From NCBI GenBank assembly GCA_021730945.1, contig JAKFYH010000019.1, forward strand, positions 62,001 through 126,000: a stretch of 64,000 nt of DNA, in the 5' to 3' direction. Shown here piece by piece: positions 23,994-32,470 of this stretch (within the stretch, counting starts at the first letter, position 1; every line of letters starts with the position of its first letter). Below the pieces are notes generated by a model. The model searched no databases and was not told the origin of the DNA. It saw nothing but the letters and a program-made list of their open reading frames with translations. The DNA is from Acidobacteriota bacterium (GTDB lineage Bacteria > Acidobacteriota > Vicinamibacteria > Vicinamibacterales > UBA2999). The translations under genes were made by a program, and so were the position numbers.

Positions 23994-26081
23994 CTACGGT
24001 CGACCCGCTCGGCGAAGCTCGGCGACGATGGCGTCGGCCTGGTAGACAACGGAGAGGGCTTCGAGCATGCCGCGGGCATCGACCGAGACGGCCCGGTTGA
24101 CGGTGCCGTCGTAAACGAAATAGCCGGGCAGCGACTGGATGTTGCCGTCGAAGATCAGGCCGACCAATTCGCCCTTCGCATTGATCACAGGTGATCCGCT
24201 GTTGCCGCCGACAATGTCGTTGGTGCTGACAAAGTCGAAGGGCGTGGTCGGTGTGATGGCGGCGCGGGCCGACATCCACGATTCAGGAACCTTGTACGGC
24301 GGCTGCTGCTTGTGCTCGTCGCCACGGACGTAGAGGCCGCGAATCTCGGTAAACGGCGACACCATCTTGCCGTCCTCCATGTAGCCCTTCACCTGGCCAT
24401 AGGAGAGCCGCAGCGTAAACGTCCCATCCGGGTAGGCCGAGTCGCCGTGACTGGCGAACACCGCCTGCGCGATGCGGGCGTAGGCTTCCCGCTCGACACC
24501 GAGCACTTCGTTGTCATATCTGGCCCGCAACTCGCGCGCGCGCGCGTCAACCAGCTTCGCCAGCGCAATGAACGGATCAGCCGATGCCGAGACGGCCGGC
24601 TTGCCGCCGGCGAAGAGCGCCCTTCGAACCGAGGCATCGCCCAGCTTGGTGGCCGCCACCAATTCGACGGCCCGGGCCGCCGGCGTCTTCCCCGCCAGGA
24701 TTTGCCTGACCAGCAGGTGACCGGCGCCCAGTTGCCGCTGCATCACGCCGAGGCCGGCCTCCAGCTTGGCTTGCTCGACGCCGGGATAGATCGGCGCCGC
24801 CGATGCCATTTGCCGCTCGATCGCCGCTTTCCGCCCGTCGGTGAAGTCGGGCAGGCGCTGGCCATTCGGCTTGACCGATTCGTCCGCCCATCGCACCAGC
24901 GTCCGTGCGATGGTGAAGTACTGGGTATAGAGGCCCAGCCCGCTCTCGAACATCACGCGTTCGAGGTTGTAGGCCGGCAGGGCCTTGCGCGCGGCCGCCA
25001 CCTTGTCCCACGCGTCGCCGTACTGCGCCTTGAGTCCTGGATCGGCGTTGACGCGTGCCCGAAGCGCATTCTCGTCTGCCCGCTTCTTGTTCATCAGCGC
25101 CGGGTCGTTGAGCCCGCGCACTTGTCCCTTCCACGACTTTAACGAGTTCTCGATGCCAAACACATCGTCTTTGGCCTGGCGCTCCTGCTCGGCACCCCTC
25201 CTGGCGTAGGCCGCGAGTGCGTCGCGCATCGCCGTGAATGAGTCGATCGACAGCGGTAGGGCGAAGTCGCGCAGGAACTCGAGGTGCGCGGCCGTGTTCA
25301 GCCGCTGCGTGGCGCCGGGGTGTCCAGAGGTAAACACCGCCTCGCCATCCGCCACCCCGGTCGTCGACCAGGGCAGAAAATGCGGCGTGACCAGTGGCTT
25401 GCCATCCTCATAAACCCGCCACAAGGTCATGTCGAGGCAGTAACGAGGAAACGTGAAGTTGTCGGGATCGCCGCCATAAAAGGCGGCGGCAAATTCAGGG
25501 GCGAACACGAGGCGCACATCGGTGAACTTCTTGTACAGATACAGGTGATACTGGCCGCCCTGGAACAGGGTGACGACTTCGGCCTCAAGGGTCGTGCCGC
25601 GCTGGGCGTCCTGCTCGATGGCGGTAATAGCCGCCCGTCGCGCTGTCAACATCTCGCCCGGCGACATGCCGGGCTTGGCTGCCGCGTTCACAGTGCCCGT
25701 GACATCCTCGATTTTCTGGAGCGTCAGCAGCTCGAGGTCAGGCGCCCGCAGTTCCTGCGCGCGAGCGGCGGCGAGGTAACCCTTGCCGGCCAGGTCGCGC
25801 TCGGGCGTGCTGAGCTTGTGGAGCATATCCAGCGATACATGGTGGTTGGTCAGCACCAACCCCTCGGGCGAGACAAACGACCCCGACCCGCCCGGGAAGC
25901 GGACCGACGCCTGTTGCACCCGCTCGATCCACTGGTCCGACAGGTCCACGCCCAACGCCTGCTTGATCGCTGCTCGTGGGATGCGATTGAACGGCCAGAA
26001 GCCCTCGTTGGCGTGGCCAACCAGGGGAATCGAGACAATGAGGGCGACGATGGCCAGGAGCCGGCGGCCCGCCTGTGTCAT
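23994..26081 (-). CDS. S46-family dipeptidyl-peptidase (DPP7/DPP11-like)
   Basis: An exported serine exopeptidase that removes dipeptides from the N-terminus of oligopeptides, feeding on extracellular protein. From the ATG at 26081 it is 695 aa with a signal peptide (about residues 1-25). It has the trypsin-like catalytic His in LTNHHVS and the catalytic Ser in GNSGSPV; SGSFVSPEGLVLTNHH and LPGYFVYDGTVNRAV are S46 features. I chose 26081 over an upstream start at 26114 because a consensus TATAAT lies 6 nt upstream and the extra residues come from repeat sequence. Confidence 0.93.
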   Translation of the reverse strand: MTQAGRRLLAIVALIVSIPLVGHANEGFWPFNRIPRAAIKQALGVDLSDQWIERVQQASVRFPGGSGSFVSPEGLVLTNHHVSLDMLHKLSTPERDLAGKGYLAAARAQELRAPDLELLTLQKIEDVTGTVNAAAKPGMSPGEMLTARRAAITAIEQDAQRGTTLEAEVVTLFQGGQYHLYLYKKFTDVRLVFAPEFAAAFYGGDPDNFTFPRYCLDMTLWRVYEDGKPLVTPHFLPWSTTGVADGEAVFTSGHPGATQRLNTAAHLEFLRDFALPLSIDSFTAMRDALAAYARRGAEQERQAKDDVFGIENSLKSWKGQVRGLNDPALMNKKRADENALRARVNADPGLKAQYGDAWDKVAAARKALPAYNLERVMFESGLGLYTQYFTIARTLVRWADESVKPNGQRLPDFTDGRKAAIERQMASAAPIYPGVEQAKLEAGLGVMQRQLGAGHLLVRQILAGKTPAARAVELVAATKLGDASVRRALFAGGKPAVSASADPFIALAKLVDARARELRARYDNEVLGVEREAYARIAQAVFASHGDSAYPDGTFTLRLSYGQVKGYMEDGKMVSPFTEIRGLYVRGDEHKQQPPYKVPESWMSARAAITPTTPFDFVSTNDIVGGNSGSPVINAKGELVGLIFDGNIQSLPGYFVYDGTVNRAVSVDARGMLEALSVVYQADAIVAELRRAGRP

Positions 26082-26087
26082 CTGCCG

Positions 26088-26093
26088 ATTATA
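26088..26093 (-). promoter_or_regulatory. consensus -10 box of the S46 peptidase promoter
   Basis: TATAAT (26093-26088) ends 6 nt before the ATG at 26081, predicting a leaderless transcript. A palindrome, GGTGTCTGACACC, occupies the spacer region directly upstream. Confidence 0.6.
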
Positions 26094-26094
26094 G

Positions 26095-26140
26095 GGTGTC
26101 AGACACCGTTCCAATATTTGCCACCAGGGTGTCTGACACC
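26095..26140. promoter_or_regulatory. two 13-bp palindromes GGTGTCWGACACC
   Basis: One copy is at 26095-26107, inside the -35/-10 spacer of the S46 peptidase promoter, and one at 26128-26140. Their centres are 33 bp apart, about three helical turns. The arms GGTGTC/GACACC are perfect in both. The arrangement looks like a paired operator, although short palindromes of this type can also be dispersed repeats. Confidence 0.55.
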
Positions 26141-26144
26141 GTGC

Positions 26145-26534
26145 CTACGGCACGTAGGCGATGCAGTCGATCTCCACCCGCAGCCCCTCGCCGGGGAGGC
26201 CGGCAGCCTGGATCGTGGTTCGGGCCGGCCGGTGCTCGCCAAACATGCGCGCGTAGACCCCGTTCATCTGCCTGAACTCGGCCATGTCGAGCAGGAACAC
26301 GCCGCATCTGAGGACGTGCTGCAGGTCGGAGCCACCCGCCTTGAGAATGGCCTGCAGGTTCTTCAGACACTGCTCGGTCTGGGTCTCGACGTCAGCGCCG
26401 GCCAGCGCGCCGGTGGCCGGGTCGGTGGCCCCCTGGCCGGAAACAAAGATCAGGCGCTCGAAATTCATGCCCGGGGAGTAGGGACCAACAGGCTTGGGAA
26501 GATTTGCAGCGTGAACCGGCTTGTGAATCGACAT
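26145..26534 (-). CDS. ridA: RidA-family protein (canonical residues)
   Basis: A 129-aa member of the Rid/YjgF family. Archetypal RidA hydrolyses reactive enamine/imine intermediates from PLP enzymes. The active-site R105 (HRPARTTI) and the Glu at 121 (RVEIDCIA) are both kept, so deaminase activity is plausible. A GATAAT lies 5 nt upstream of the ATG, suggesting a leaderless mRNA, and it is divergent from truA. Confidence 0.9.
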   Translation of the reverse strand: MSIHKPVHAANLPKPVGPYSPGMNFERLIFVSGQGATDPATGALAGADVETQTEQCLKNLQAILKAGGSDLQHVLRCGVFLLDMAEFRQMNGVYARMFGEHRPARTTIQAAGLPGEGLRVEIDCIAYVP

Positions 26535-26539
26535 GCGGC

Positions 26540-26547
26540 ATTATCAT
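26540..26547. promoter_or_regulatory. overlapping divergent -10 boxes for ridA and truA
   Basis: GATAAT on the minus strand (26545-26540) lies 5 nt from the ridA ATG; TATCAT on the plus strand (26542-26547) lies 8 nt from the truA GTG. The two boxes share bases within the 21-bp gap. Confidence 0.4.
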
Positions 26548-26555
26548 GAAGGCTC

Positions 26556-27365
26556 GTGCCGAGATACAAGCTCACGATTGAATATGCCGGGACCCGCTAC
26601 AGCGGCTGGCAGAAGCAGAAGAACGCGCGGACCATCCAGGGCGAGATCGAACGCGCGGTCGGCGAACTGACCCGCGACAAGACTTTCGAGTTCTACGGCT
26701 CAGGCCGTACCGACGCCGGCGTCCATGCCTTGCGACAAGTGGCCCACCTGGACTTACGCAAGACCCTGCCCGCCGAAACCATCCGCCGCGGCATTAACGA
26801 CGGCCTGCCGGCCGACATCCATATCCTCGCCGTCGACAGCGTGCCGCATCGCTTCCACGCGCGCCATAGCGCCGTGGCACGCAGCTACCTTTACCAGATG
26901 TCGAGACGCCGCAGCGCGTTTGCCAAGCCGTTTGTATGGTGGGTGCGCGATCCGCTCGACCTGCCCCGCATGCAGGCGGCCGCCCATCGGCTCACCGGCA
27001 TGCACGACTTCCAGGCCTTCAGCGACGACGACCCGGAGGAAAAGTCCACCGAGGTGCTGGTCGACGAGGTGACCCTGGCCGAGGACGGCGACCTCATCCT
27101 GATCCGCGTGGCCGGCTCCCACTTCATCTGGAAGATGGTGCGACGCATGGTCGGGGTGCTGGCCGAGATCGGCAAAGGCGGCATGGCGGTCGACGCCATC
27201 GACGCCCTGCTGACAGGCGCCGACGGCCCTCGAGGCGGGTCGCCCACGCCGGCGGAGCTTACTGCGCCGGCATCAGGCCTGTTTCTAGAGCGAGTGTTTT
27301 ACGAGGGCGACGGGCGGCAATGGCCGCTGCATCCAGCTGTGGCGGTGCCAGCTGCGCGCGGGTGA
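26556..27365 (+). CDS. truA: tRNA pseudouridine(38-40) synthase TruA
   Basis: Isomerises uridines 38-40 in the anticodon stem-loop of tRNAs. The protein is 269 aa with the catalytic D53 in GSGRTDAGVHA and the family opening YKLTIEYAGTRYSGWQKQ. Start is GTG at 26556. The last 107 bp overlap the convergent CxxC gene, and the C-terminal tail after about residue 250 is not conserved. Confidence 0.96.
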   Translation: MPRYKLTIEYAGTRYSGWQKQKNARTIQGEIERAVGELTRDKTFEFYGSGRTDAGVHALRQVAHLDLRKTLPAETIRRGINDGLPADIHILAVDSVPHRFHARHSAVARSYLYQMSRRRSAFAKPFVWWVRDPLDLPRMQAAAHRLTGMHDFQAFSDDDPEEKSTEVLVDEVTLAEDGDLILIRVAGSHFIWKMVRRMVGVLAEIGKGGMAVDAIDALLTGADGPRGGSPTPAELTAPASGLFLERVFYEGDGRQWPLHPAVAVPAARG

Positions 27366-27516
27366 CCGAGCGCTGGTAGCACTTGTAGCACAGCGCATAG
27401 TAGGGATCCCAGGTGCGGATGCCCTGCTGGCGGAACAGGCCGCGCCGGTTCTCACATGACTTGCAGACCTTCTTGGCGTTGGGGGCGGGCTGTCGGAAGC
27501 GAAAGCGAATCGTCAT
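27259..27516 (-). CDS. small CxxC...CxxC zinc-ribbon-like protein
   Basis: An 85-aa basic protein with two CxxC pairs (VCKSCENR and LCYKCYQR) about 20 residues apart, a likely Zn-binding knuckle or ribbon. The Cys-rich half (residues 15-52) lies outside truA, while the Ala/Arg-rich tail lies antisense to the truA 3' end. ATG at 27516 is preferred; a GTG at 27522 is two codons upstream. I do not recognise a named family. The intact frame, paired cysteines and Tyr/Trp-rich core (TWDPYYALCYKCYQR) argue it is real. Confidence 0.6.
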   Translation of the reverse strand: MTIRFRFRQPAPNAKKVCKSCENRRGLFRQQGIRTWDPYYALCYKCYQRSVTRAQLAPPQLDAAAIAARRPRKTLALETGLMPAQ

Positions 27517-27593
27517 GACCACAGACTACAAAGACCGCTTGTCAGATGAGGTCACGGTGCCCAGGGTGGCCGAATTGCCTGGAGTGCCAATAG

Positions 27594-28589
27594 ATGGAAC
27601 GACACACTGAAATCGTCCGGCAATGGCGCATTCTGCTGGCTCTTGAGGGCAAGGCGCGGGGGCTGACCCTGGCCGAGGCCCAGGAAGTGGCCGGCGAGGG
27701 CGTATCGGACCGTACCATCCGCCGCGACCTCGACGCCCTCACCCAGGCCGGCTTCCCCATCGAGGCCATCAAGCGGGAGGGCAAGACCGCCTTCACGCTC
27801 AACCGCGAGGTGTTCAAGGGCGTGGCCGCCGCCGGGTTCTCGCTGTCGGAACTGTGCGCGCTCTATCTCAGTCGAACCGTGCTGTCGGCGGTGACCGGGG
27901 GCCCTTTCCAGGACAGCCTGGCCTCGGCGTTCGACAAGCTCTACGAGGCGCTGCCACCGTCGCTCTGGAAGTTCATTGAGAGCTTGCCCGATGCCCTTGG
28001 CGCCAAGGAGCATGGCTCACGGCCGCTCACAGGTACGTCGGCCAAGTCGGTGGATGCGCTGATGTCGGCTATCCTCGGCCGCCGACGCGTGCGCATGCGC
28101 TATCACTCGTTCTCCAGCAAGAAGCTCAAGGACTACGTCGTGGAGCCCTACCGGCTGGCCTACGCGCAGGGCGGGCTCTATCTGCAGGCATTTGTGCCCG
28201 ACTACGCCGAGATGCGGACGTTCGCGGTGCAGCGCATCGAGCAGGCGGTGGCGCTCGAAGAGAGTTTCAACCCGGTCGCCGACTCCCCTGCCGGCGTGTT
28301 CCCGCATTCGCTTGGCGCGTTCTCCGGCACGCCGGAGCTGGTGGTGATTGAGTTCACGGCCGCCGAAGCGCCTTACGTACGCGAACGCCAGTGGCATGCC
28401 TCACAGGCGATCGAGAACTTGCCGGACGGACGGCTTCGGCTCACCCTGAACGTGGTACTCGATTGGGAGCTGCAGGCGTGGGTGATGGGCTTTGGCCCGG
28501 CCGCGCGTGTGATTACGCCGCAGGCATTCGCCGACCGCATTGTCGAGAGCCTCGAAGAGGCGCGTGCGACCTACCTTCGGAACCAGTGA
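27594..28589 (+). CDS. WYL-domain transcriptional regulator
   Basis: A 331-aa DeoR-like regulator: an N-terminal winged HTH (residues 5-58, with GVSDRTIRRDLDALTQAGFP as the recognition region), a WYL domain (about 150-235, VRMRYHSFSSKKLKDYVVEPYRLAY) and a C-terminal WCX extension. WYL domains bind nucleic acid or nucleotide ligands and often control DNA-damage or defence genes, but no such genes are adjacent. Start is ATG at 27594. Confidence 0.88.
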   Translation: MERHTEIVRQWRILLALEGKARGLTLAEAQEVAGEGVSDRTIRRDLDALTQAGFPIEAIKREGKTAFTLNREVFKGVAAAGFSLSELCALYLSRTVLSAVTGGPFQDSLASAFDKLYEALPPSLWKFIESLPDALGAKEHGSRPLTGTSAKSVDALMSAILGRRRVRMRYHSFSSKKLKDYVVEPYRLAYAQGGLYLQAFVPDYAEMRTFAVQRIEQAVALEESFNPVADSPAGVFPHSLGAFSGTPELVVIEFTAAEAPYVRERQWHASQAIENLPDGRLRLTLNVVLDWELQAWVMGFGPAARVITPQAFADRIVESLEEARATYLRNQ

Positions 28590-28680
28590 GTCACTGCCGC
28601 AGATTACCTACCCCACAGGGCAACCGCCGATTGCATACCTACCGGATAGCGCAGATGTCGCACAGGTCAGCGGCTGGCGG

Positions 28681-29604
28681 TCAGGGCAGTAGCTCGAGCC
28701 CAGAACGGAGGTGCGGCAGGAGTTCCCGGACACTGGCGAGCTCGCTGGCCGTTGCGCTCGCGAAAAGACTGAGCAGGAACGCCCGAGTGTTGTGCCGCTT
28801 GGCCAGCCCGGCTTCCGACGCGAATGCCTCGTCCCACGATGCCATCGGCGCAGGCGCAAGGATCTGAGCAAACCAAGCGGTCCACTCGTCTTTGCTGTGC
28901 AGGCCGCGCTGCGCGATGAACAGTACGGGCCGCGCCAGGCGATCGGGCTCTCCGGCCGCGTAAGCCACGGTGGCCCGCGGCGCTACTTGCGCCGCAATCG
29001 CGGCCAGCAGTCGACCGAGTTGCGGTTTGGTCAGCGCCGAGTTGAGGGCAAGCTGCAGGGCGAAGTCGGCGCCGTGGGCGACGCCGTGGCGGAAGCCCTC
29101 GGTGTCGTTGAACGCGCGATAGTCACGAGTATCGGTGAGATACGTGGCCGCGGCCTCCACCATCGCCTCGCGATCGTCCGGCGCCATCCACGGTGTGATG
29201 CGGTCGGTGCGCGCGACTTCGGACAGCACCAGCGCGGCAAAGGGAGCGCGAAAGCCGGCCGCGTCGACGTCGGCCAACATCGGCAGCAGTCTCGTGCGCA
29301 GGTCGGCAAGCGTGAGCCGATCCAGTAAACCGGCTCGCATCCAGGTCGACAGCGCCTCGAAGGCCATGCCGTCGCGCAGCTTCGGATTCGGATCGCCGAG
29401 GCAGGCGGTCAGGCCGGCGGCCAGGGCATGACGCGACGGTGCGTCATCGACAACGAACTTTCCGGCCTTCAGTGCCTCAAGTCGAGCGACGGGCCATTCG
29501 AGAGGCGGACAGCCACCGGCTTGACGCGCCGACGCGGGGGCTGCGACGAGCAGACTGCAGGCGAGGGCCGCCAAGCCGCAGATGGTCCTGAAGATCACAG
29601 CCAC
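28681..29604 (-). CDS. exported DUF2785-family protein
   Basis: A 307-aa protein with a signal peptide (residues 1-27) and an all-helical domain resembling DUF2785, with the typical GFRHGVAHGADFALQL and GLHSKDEWTAWFAQI segments. The function is unknown. Start is GTG at 29604 or GTG at 29598; both lie in the edge of a 33-bp tandem array, so the promoter is likely in or beyond the array. The 91 bp between this gene and the WYL gene show nothing recognisable. Confidence 0.7.
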   Translation of the reverse strand: MAVIFRTICGLAALACSLLVAAPASARQAGGCPPLEWPVARLEALKAGKFVVDDAPSRHALAAGLTACLGDPNPKLRDGMAFEALSTWMRAGLLDRLTLADLRTRLLPMLADVDAAGFRAPFAALVLSEVARTDRITPWMAPDDREAMVEAAATYLTDTRDYRAFNDTEGFRHGVAHGADFALQLALNSALTKPQLGRLLAAIAAQVAPRATVAYAAGEPDRLARPVLFIAQRGLHSKDEWTAWFAQILAPAPMASWDEAFASEAGLAKRHNTRAFLLSLFASATASELASVRELLPHLRSGLELLP

Positions 29605-29705
29605 AGATTAGTCACAGCCGCAGATTGATCACAGGTTAGATTAATCACAGCCGCAGATTGATCACAGGTTAGATTAATCACAGCCACAGATTAATCACAG
29701 GTTCA
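29596..29705. repeat. 33-bp tandem repeat, about three copies
   Basis: Units begin at 29613, 29646 and 29679 (CACAGCCGCAGATTGATCAC, then AGGTTAGATTAAT), with a truncated copy starting at 29596. The array fills much of the gap between the DUF2785 start and the cyclase stop. Shorter CACAGATT-like fragments recur at 42356-42385. Confidence 0.85.
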
Positions 29706-29759
29706 GTCACAAGCCCAGGTGCCATGACCAAGGCCCCAAGGACCAGAGGCGGACCATTG

Positions 29760-30740
29760 TTAAAACGTCGCGATGATGTTGGCCGGCGACCCGGTGCCGC
29801 CCGCGACGGCTAGCGGCGCGATCGTCAGCATGAACGACCAGCGCTTGAGTCTGGCGGCGGTGGCCGACAGCGCCTCGAGATCCTGGTTGTCGAGCAGGTT
29901 GATGCCCATGCCGGTCAGCAGCAGCGTGTGCACCGGCAAGCCGATCCCTTCGACCATTGACGGCACGACGTCTTGCGCGGCGTCGCTGCCGACCAACGCC
30001 ACCCCACGCGCCTTGATCCAGGGCGCGATCGAGGCGTGGAAACCGGCCGCGTTCCGGCCGACCGCCCAGGGTCCCACTTGGTCGCGACGGGCCCAGCGGC
30101 CCGTCCGCAAGAGGATGGCATCGCCGGGGCCGATCGTGATCCCGGCCCTCCTCTCCCAGGCTTCGATGTCCTCAACATAGATCGGCGTGCCCGGCTCCAG
30201 GTAGGCCACGCCGCGCAGCAGCGGGATGTCGATCAGGATGCCGCGCGTGATGACGCCCTGCTTGAGGTTCTCGATCCCCAGCTTCACGCAGCCGGCCGGG
30301 GTGTTGACCTCCGCGGTCGGGTAGCCGTTGTAAGTTTGTCCCTTATACAGGATGTGACACAGCGCATCGACGTGACTGTGCGCGTAGCCATGGTAGGAGA
30401 CCCGGTAGTTGTCCATGGTGTTCGCGCCGAGCATGGTCCGCTCGAACGGGCTGGTGTTGTCGTCGGCCTTGTCAGTGAGCAGGTTATGCGAGAGCGACAC
30501 CGTCGTGCCGGTCTTGGCCAGCGCAATGGCCTGCCGGCGGGTGGCGTCGGTCAGGAGGTTCGCCGCTCCAAGTTGATCGTCGGCGCCCCACCGGCCCCAG
30601 TTCTTCACCTGCTGAAACATGAGGTCGAACTCGTCGGCGTTGCGCGGCGCCCGCGAGTCGGGCGCCTGTGCCGATGACGGCGGCAGCACCTGCGACAGGG
30701 CAAGGGTCAGGCTGAACGCGGCGAAGGCGATTCGGCTCAT
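29760..30740 (-). CDS. exported cyclase-family (kynurenine formamidase-like) hydrolase
   Basis: A 326-aa protein of the cyclase superfamily, metal-dependent amidohydrolase-like enzymes that include kynurenine formamidase. The metal motif is visible as H121-S-H123-V-D125-ALC-H129. An N-terminal signal peptide (about residues 1-25) suggests export. The substrate is unknown. It is 16 bp downstream of the serine hydrolase on the same strand, with the second Rid gene just above, so the three may act together. Confidence 0.82.
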   Translation of the reverse strand: MSRIAFAAFSLTLALSQVLPPSSAQAPDSRAPRNADEFDLMFQQVKNWGRWGADDQLGAANLLTDATRRQAIALAKTGTTVSLSHNLLTDKADDNTSPFERTMLGANTMDNYRVSYHGYAHSHVDALCHILYKGQTYNGYPTAEVNTPAGCVKLGIENLKQGVITRGILIDIPLLRGVAYLEPGTPIYVEDIEAWERRAGITIGPGDAILLRTGRWARRDQVGPWAVGRNAAGFHASIAPWIKARGVALVGSDAAQDVVPSMVEGIGLPVHTLLLTGMGINLLDNQDLEALSATAARLKRWSFMLTIAPLAVAGGTGSPANIIATF

Positions 30741-30756
30741 GGGTGACTCCCCATAG

Positions 30757-31992
30757 TTACTGGATGACCGACTGGTCGACTGCGGCCTTGAACCGCTGGC
30801 GGAGGCCGTCTGGACTGGCCGGAACGTTCTGCGACAACAACAAGACGATCAGTTGGCGCGCTGGATCGACGGAGAAGAACGTGCCGGCCGAGCCGTCCCA
30901 TCCGTACTCCCCGGTCGCGGTGAGATACCCGCGTGGACTCGGCGTGACGACGACGTCGACGTTGGCGAGACCCCAGCCCATGGTGCCGCCGCGCTGTTGC
31001 AGCACGGGAGCCGAAAGGCCGTTGACGGTAATCATGTCCACGGTCTTGGCGCTCAGCAGCCGGACGCCGTCGAGCTCGCCCTTGTTCAGCAGCATCTGGC
31101 AGAAGCGCAGGAAGTCGGGTGCGGTCGAGACCAGGCCGACGGCACCTTCAATCAGTGCGGGCCGGCTGGTGAATGGCACCTCCGGCTCGATCTCAAACGG
31201 CACGAGACCGCCGGCCGGTCCAGCCTGGTAGACCGTGGCCAGGCGCGCCTGCGCCTCCCCTTCCACCCAGAATGACGTGTCGCGCATGCCAAGCGGGGTC
31301 AGGATGCGCTCGCTGACGAAGGTGTCGAACGGCTGGCCCGCGACGACCTCGACCAGCCGGCCCAGTGCCGTCGTGCCCTCGCTGTAACGGAAGCGCGTGC
31401 CAGGATCTTCCATCAGCGGCGCGCTGGTGATGTTGGTGATAAACCGGGCCAGGCTCTGGGTGCGCAGCCGGACCTGGCGGGCACGGTACAACTCCGACGA
31501 ACGATGACTGAGCCCCGAGGTGTGGAGCATGACGTCCTCCACCGTGATCTCGCGCGCCGGCGTGCGCGTGTCCTCCGCCGTCTGCACCATGACGTGTTTG
31601 AATTCCGGCAGGTGCATCGACATGGCATCGGTGAGGCGCAGCTTCCCTGCCTCCACCAGCATCATCACCGCAACCGCGGTCACCGCCTTGGTCTGCGAAT
31701 AGATACGGAACAGCGACCGATCGGTCATCGGCGTACGGGAGGCCACGTCCTGCATCCCCACCGGTTCCAGGTAGGCAATCTTGCCCCGGCGCGCAACCAG
31801 TGCCACCGCGCCGGCAATCTTGTGGTCGGCCACCGATTGGCGCAGCACCGCCGTGGCGGCCTGCAGGCGCTCTTCGGACAGCCCGACGACGTCGGGCGTG
31901 GCGCGCGGGGTGGCGGGCGACGTGGATTGGGAGATCACGCCGGTGACGAAGGCGGCGCTGATCAGGGCGAGGGTGACGGCAATCTGGTTCAT
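30757..31992 (-). CDS. beta-lactamase-family serine hydrolase, exported
   Basis: A 411-aa penicillin-binding-protein-fold esterase or peptidase with a signal peptide (about residues 1-25). The nucleophile motif is S99-QT-K102. The second motif, usually YxN, is Y203-SE, so the Asn is replaced by Glu. Family members act as esterases, D-amino acid peptidases or class C-like enzymes; this is more likely an esterase than an antibiotic-resistance gene. It is followed at 16 bp by the cyclase-family gene. Confidence 0.86.
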   Translation of the reverse strand: MNQIAVTLALISAAFVTGVISQSTSPATPRATPDVVGLSEERLQAATAVLRQSVADHKIAGAVALVARRGKIAYLEPVGMQDVASRTPMTDRSLFRIYSQTKAVTAVAVMMLVEAGKLRLTDAMSMHLPEFKHVMVQTAEDTRTPAREITVEDVMLHTSGLSHRSSELYRARQVRLRTQSLARFITNITSAPLMEDPGTRFRYSEGTTALGRLVEVVAGQPFDTFVSERILTPLGMRDTSFWVEGEAQARLATVYQAGPAGGLVPFEIEPEVPFTSRPALIEGAVGLVSTAPDFLRFCQMLLNKGELDGVRLLSAKTVDMITVNGLSAPVLQQRGGTMGWGLANVDVVVTPSPRGYLTATGEYGWDGSAGTFFSVDPARQLIVLLLSQNVPASPDGLRQRFKAAVDQSVIQ

Positions 31993-32025
31993 GAGGTTCA
32001 GCGCATTCTACTTGCCGGCGCCGGG

Positions 32026-32418
32026 TCAGTCTCGCGTGACCGCGGTCAGGTTCATGGTCAGGCGAATACCGGGCTTGGGCAGGTCGCTCACGCCAATCGC
32101 GGTCCGGGCCGGCCGATGGCCGCCCATGACCGCGGCATAGGCCCGGTTCATGGCCTCGAAGTCGCTCATGTCGCGCAGGAACACGTTGATGTGAACCACG
32201 TGGCCGAGGTCCGAGCCGACCGCCTCGAGCATCACCTGGAACGACTCGAGGATCCGGCGTGTCTGCGACGCGACGTCCGGACCGGCCAACTCGCCGGTGA
32301 CGGGATCAAACCCGGCGGTGCCGCCGATGGTGATTGCGCTCCCCACCTGGCTGATGTGGCTGTAGGGCCCGATGGGCTGCGGTGTTCCCGGCGGCGTAGA
32401 GGTGGCGACTGTGGGCAT
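32026..32418 (-). CDS. second Rid-family protein, catalytic Glu not conserved
   Basis: A 130-aa Rid-family protein. R105 (HRPARTAI) is kept, but the Glu found at position 121 of the neighbour ridA is Thr here (RLTMNLTA), so typical deaminase chemistry is doubtful. ATG at 32418 is chosen because the family opening (PQPIGPYSHISQVG) follows; upstream in-frame sequence is the antisense of the sigma gene. It is at the head of the serine hydrolase/cyclase cluster and divergent from the ECF sigma gene. Confidence 0.85.
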   Translation of the reverse strand: MPTVATSTPPGTPQPIGPYSHISQVGSAITIGGTAGFDPVTGELAGPDVASQTRRILESFQVMLEAVGSDLGHVVHINVFLRDMSDFEAMNRAYAAVMGGHRPARTAIGVSDLPKPGIRLTMNLTAVTRD

Positions 32419-32470
32419 GCTGTCTGTCTCCCGAAGAACGCGCGTGCACCCGTATGATACGCTCCGGTGG

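Noticed and set aside
26081-26114. Upstream start for the S46 peptidase at 26114
   Set aside because: It would translate through the palindrome and the -10 box; the ATG at 26081 opens the signal peptide directly.
28590-28680. Gap between the WYL regulator and DUF2785 gene
   Set aside because: I looked for a small gene, RNA or terminator and saw none.
29596-29705. 33-bp repeats as a possible CRISPR array
   Set aside because: The units are tandem without unique spacers, and no cas genes are nearby.
30757-31992. Beta-lactamase resistance gene
   Set aside because: Only the general serine-hydrolase fold is supported; the YxN motif is altered and family members are mostly esterases or peptidases.
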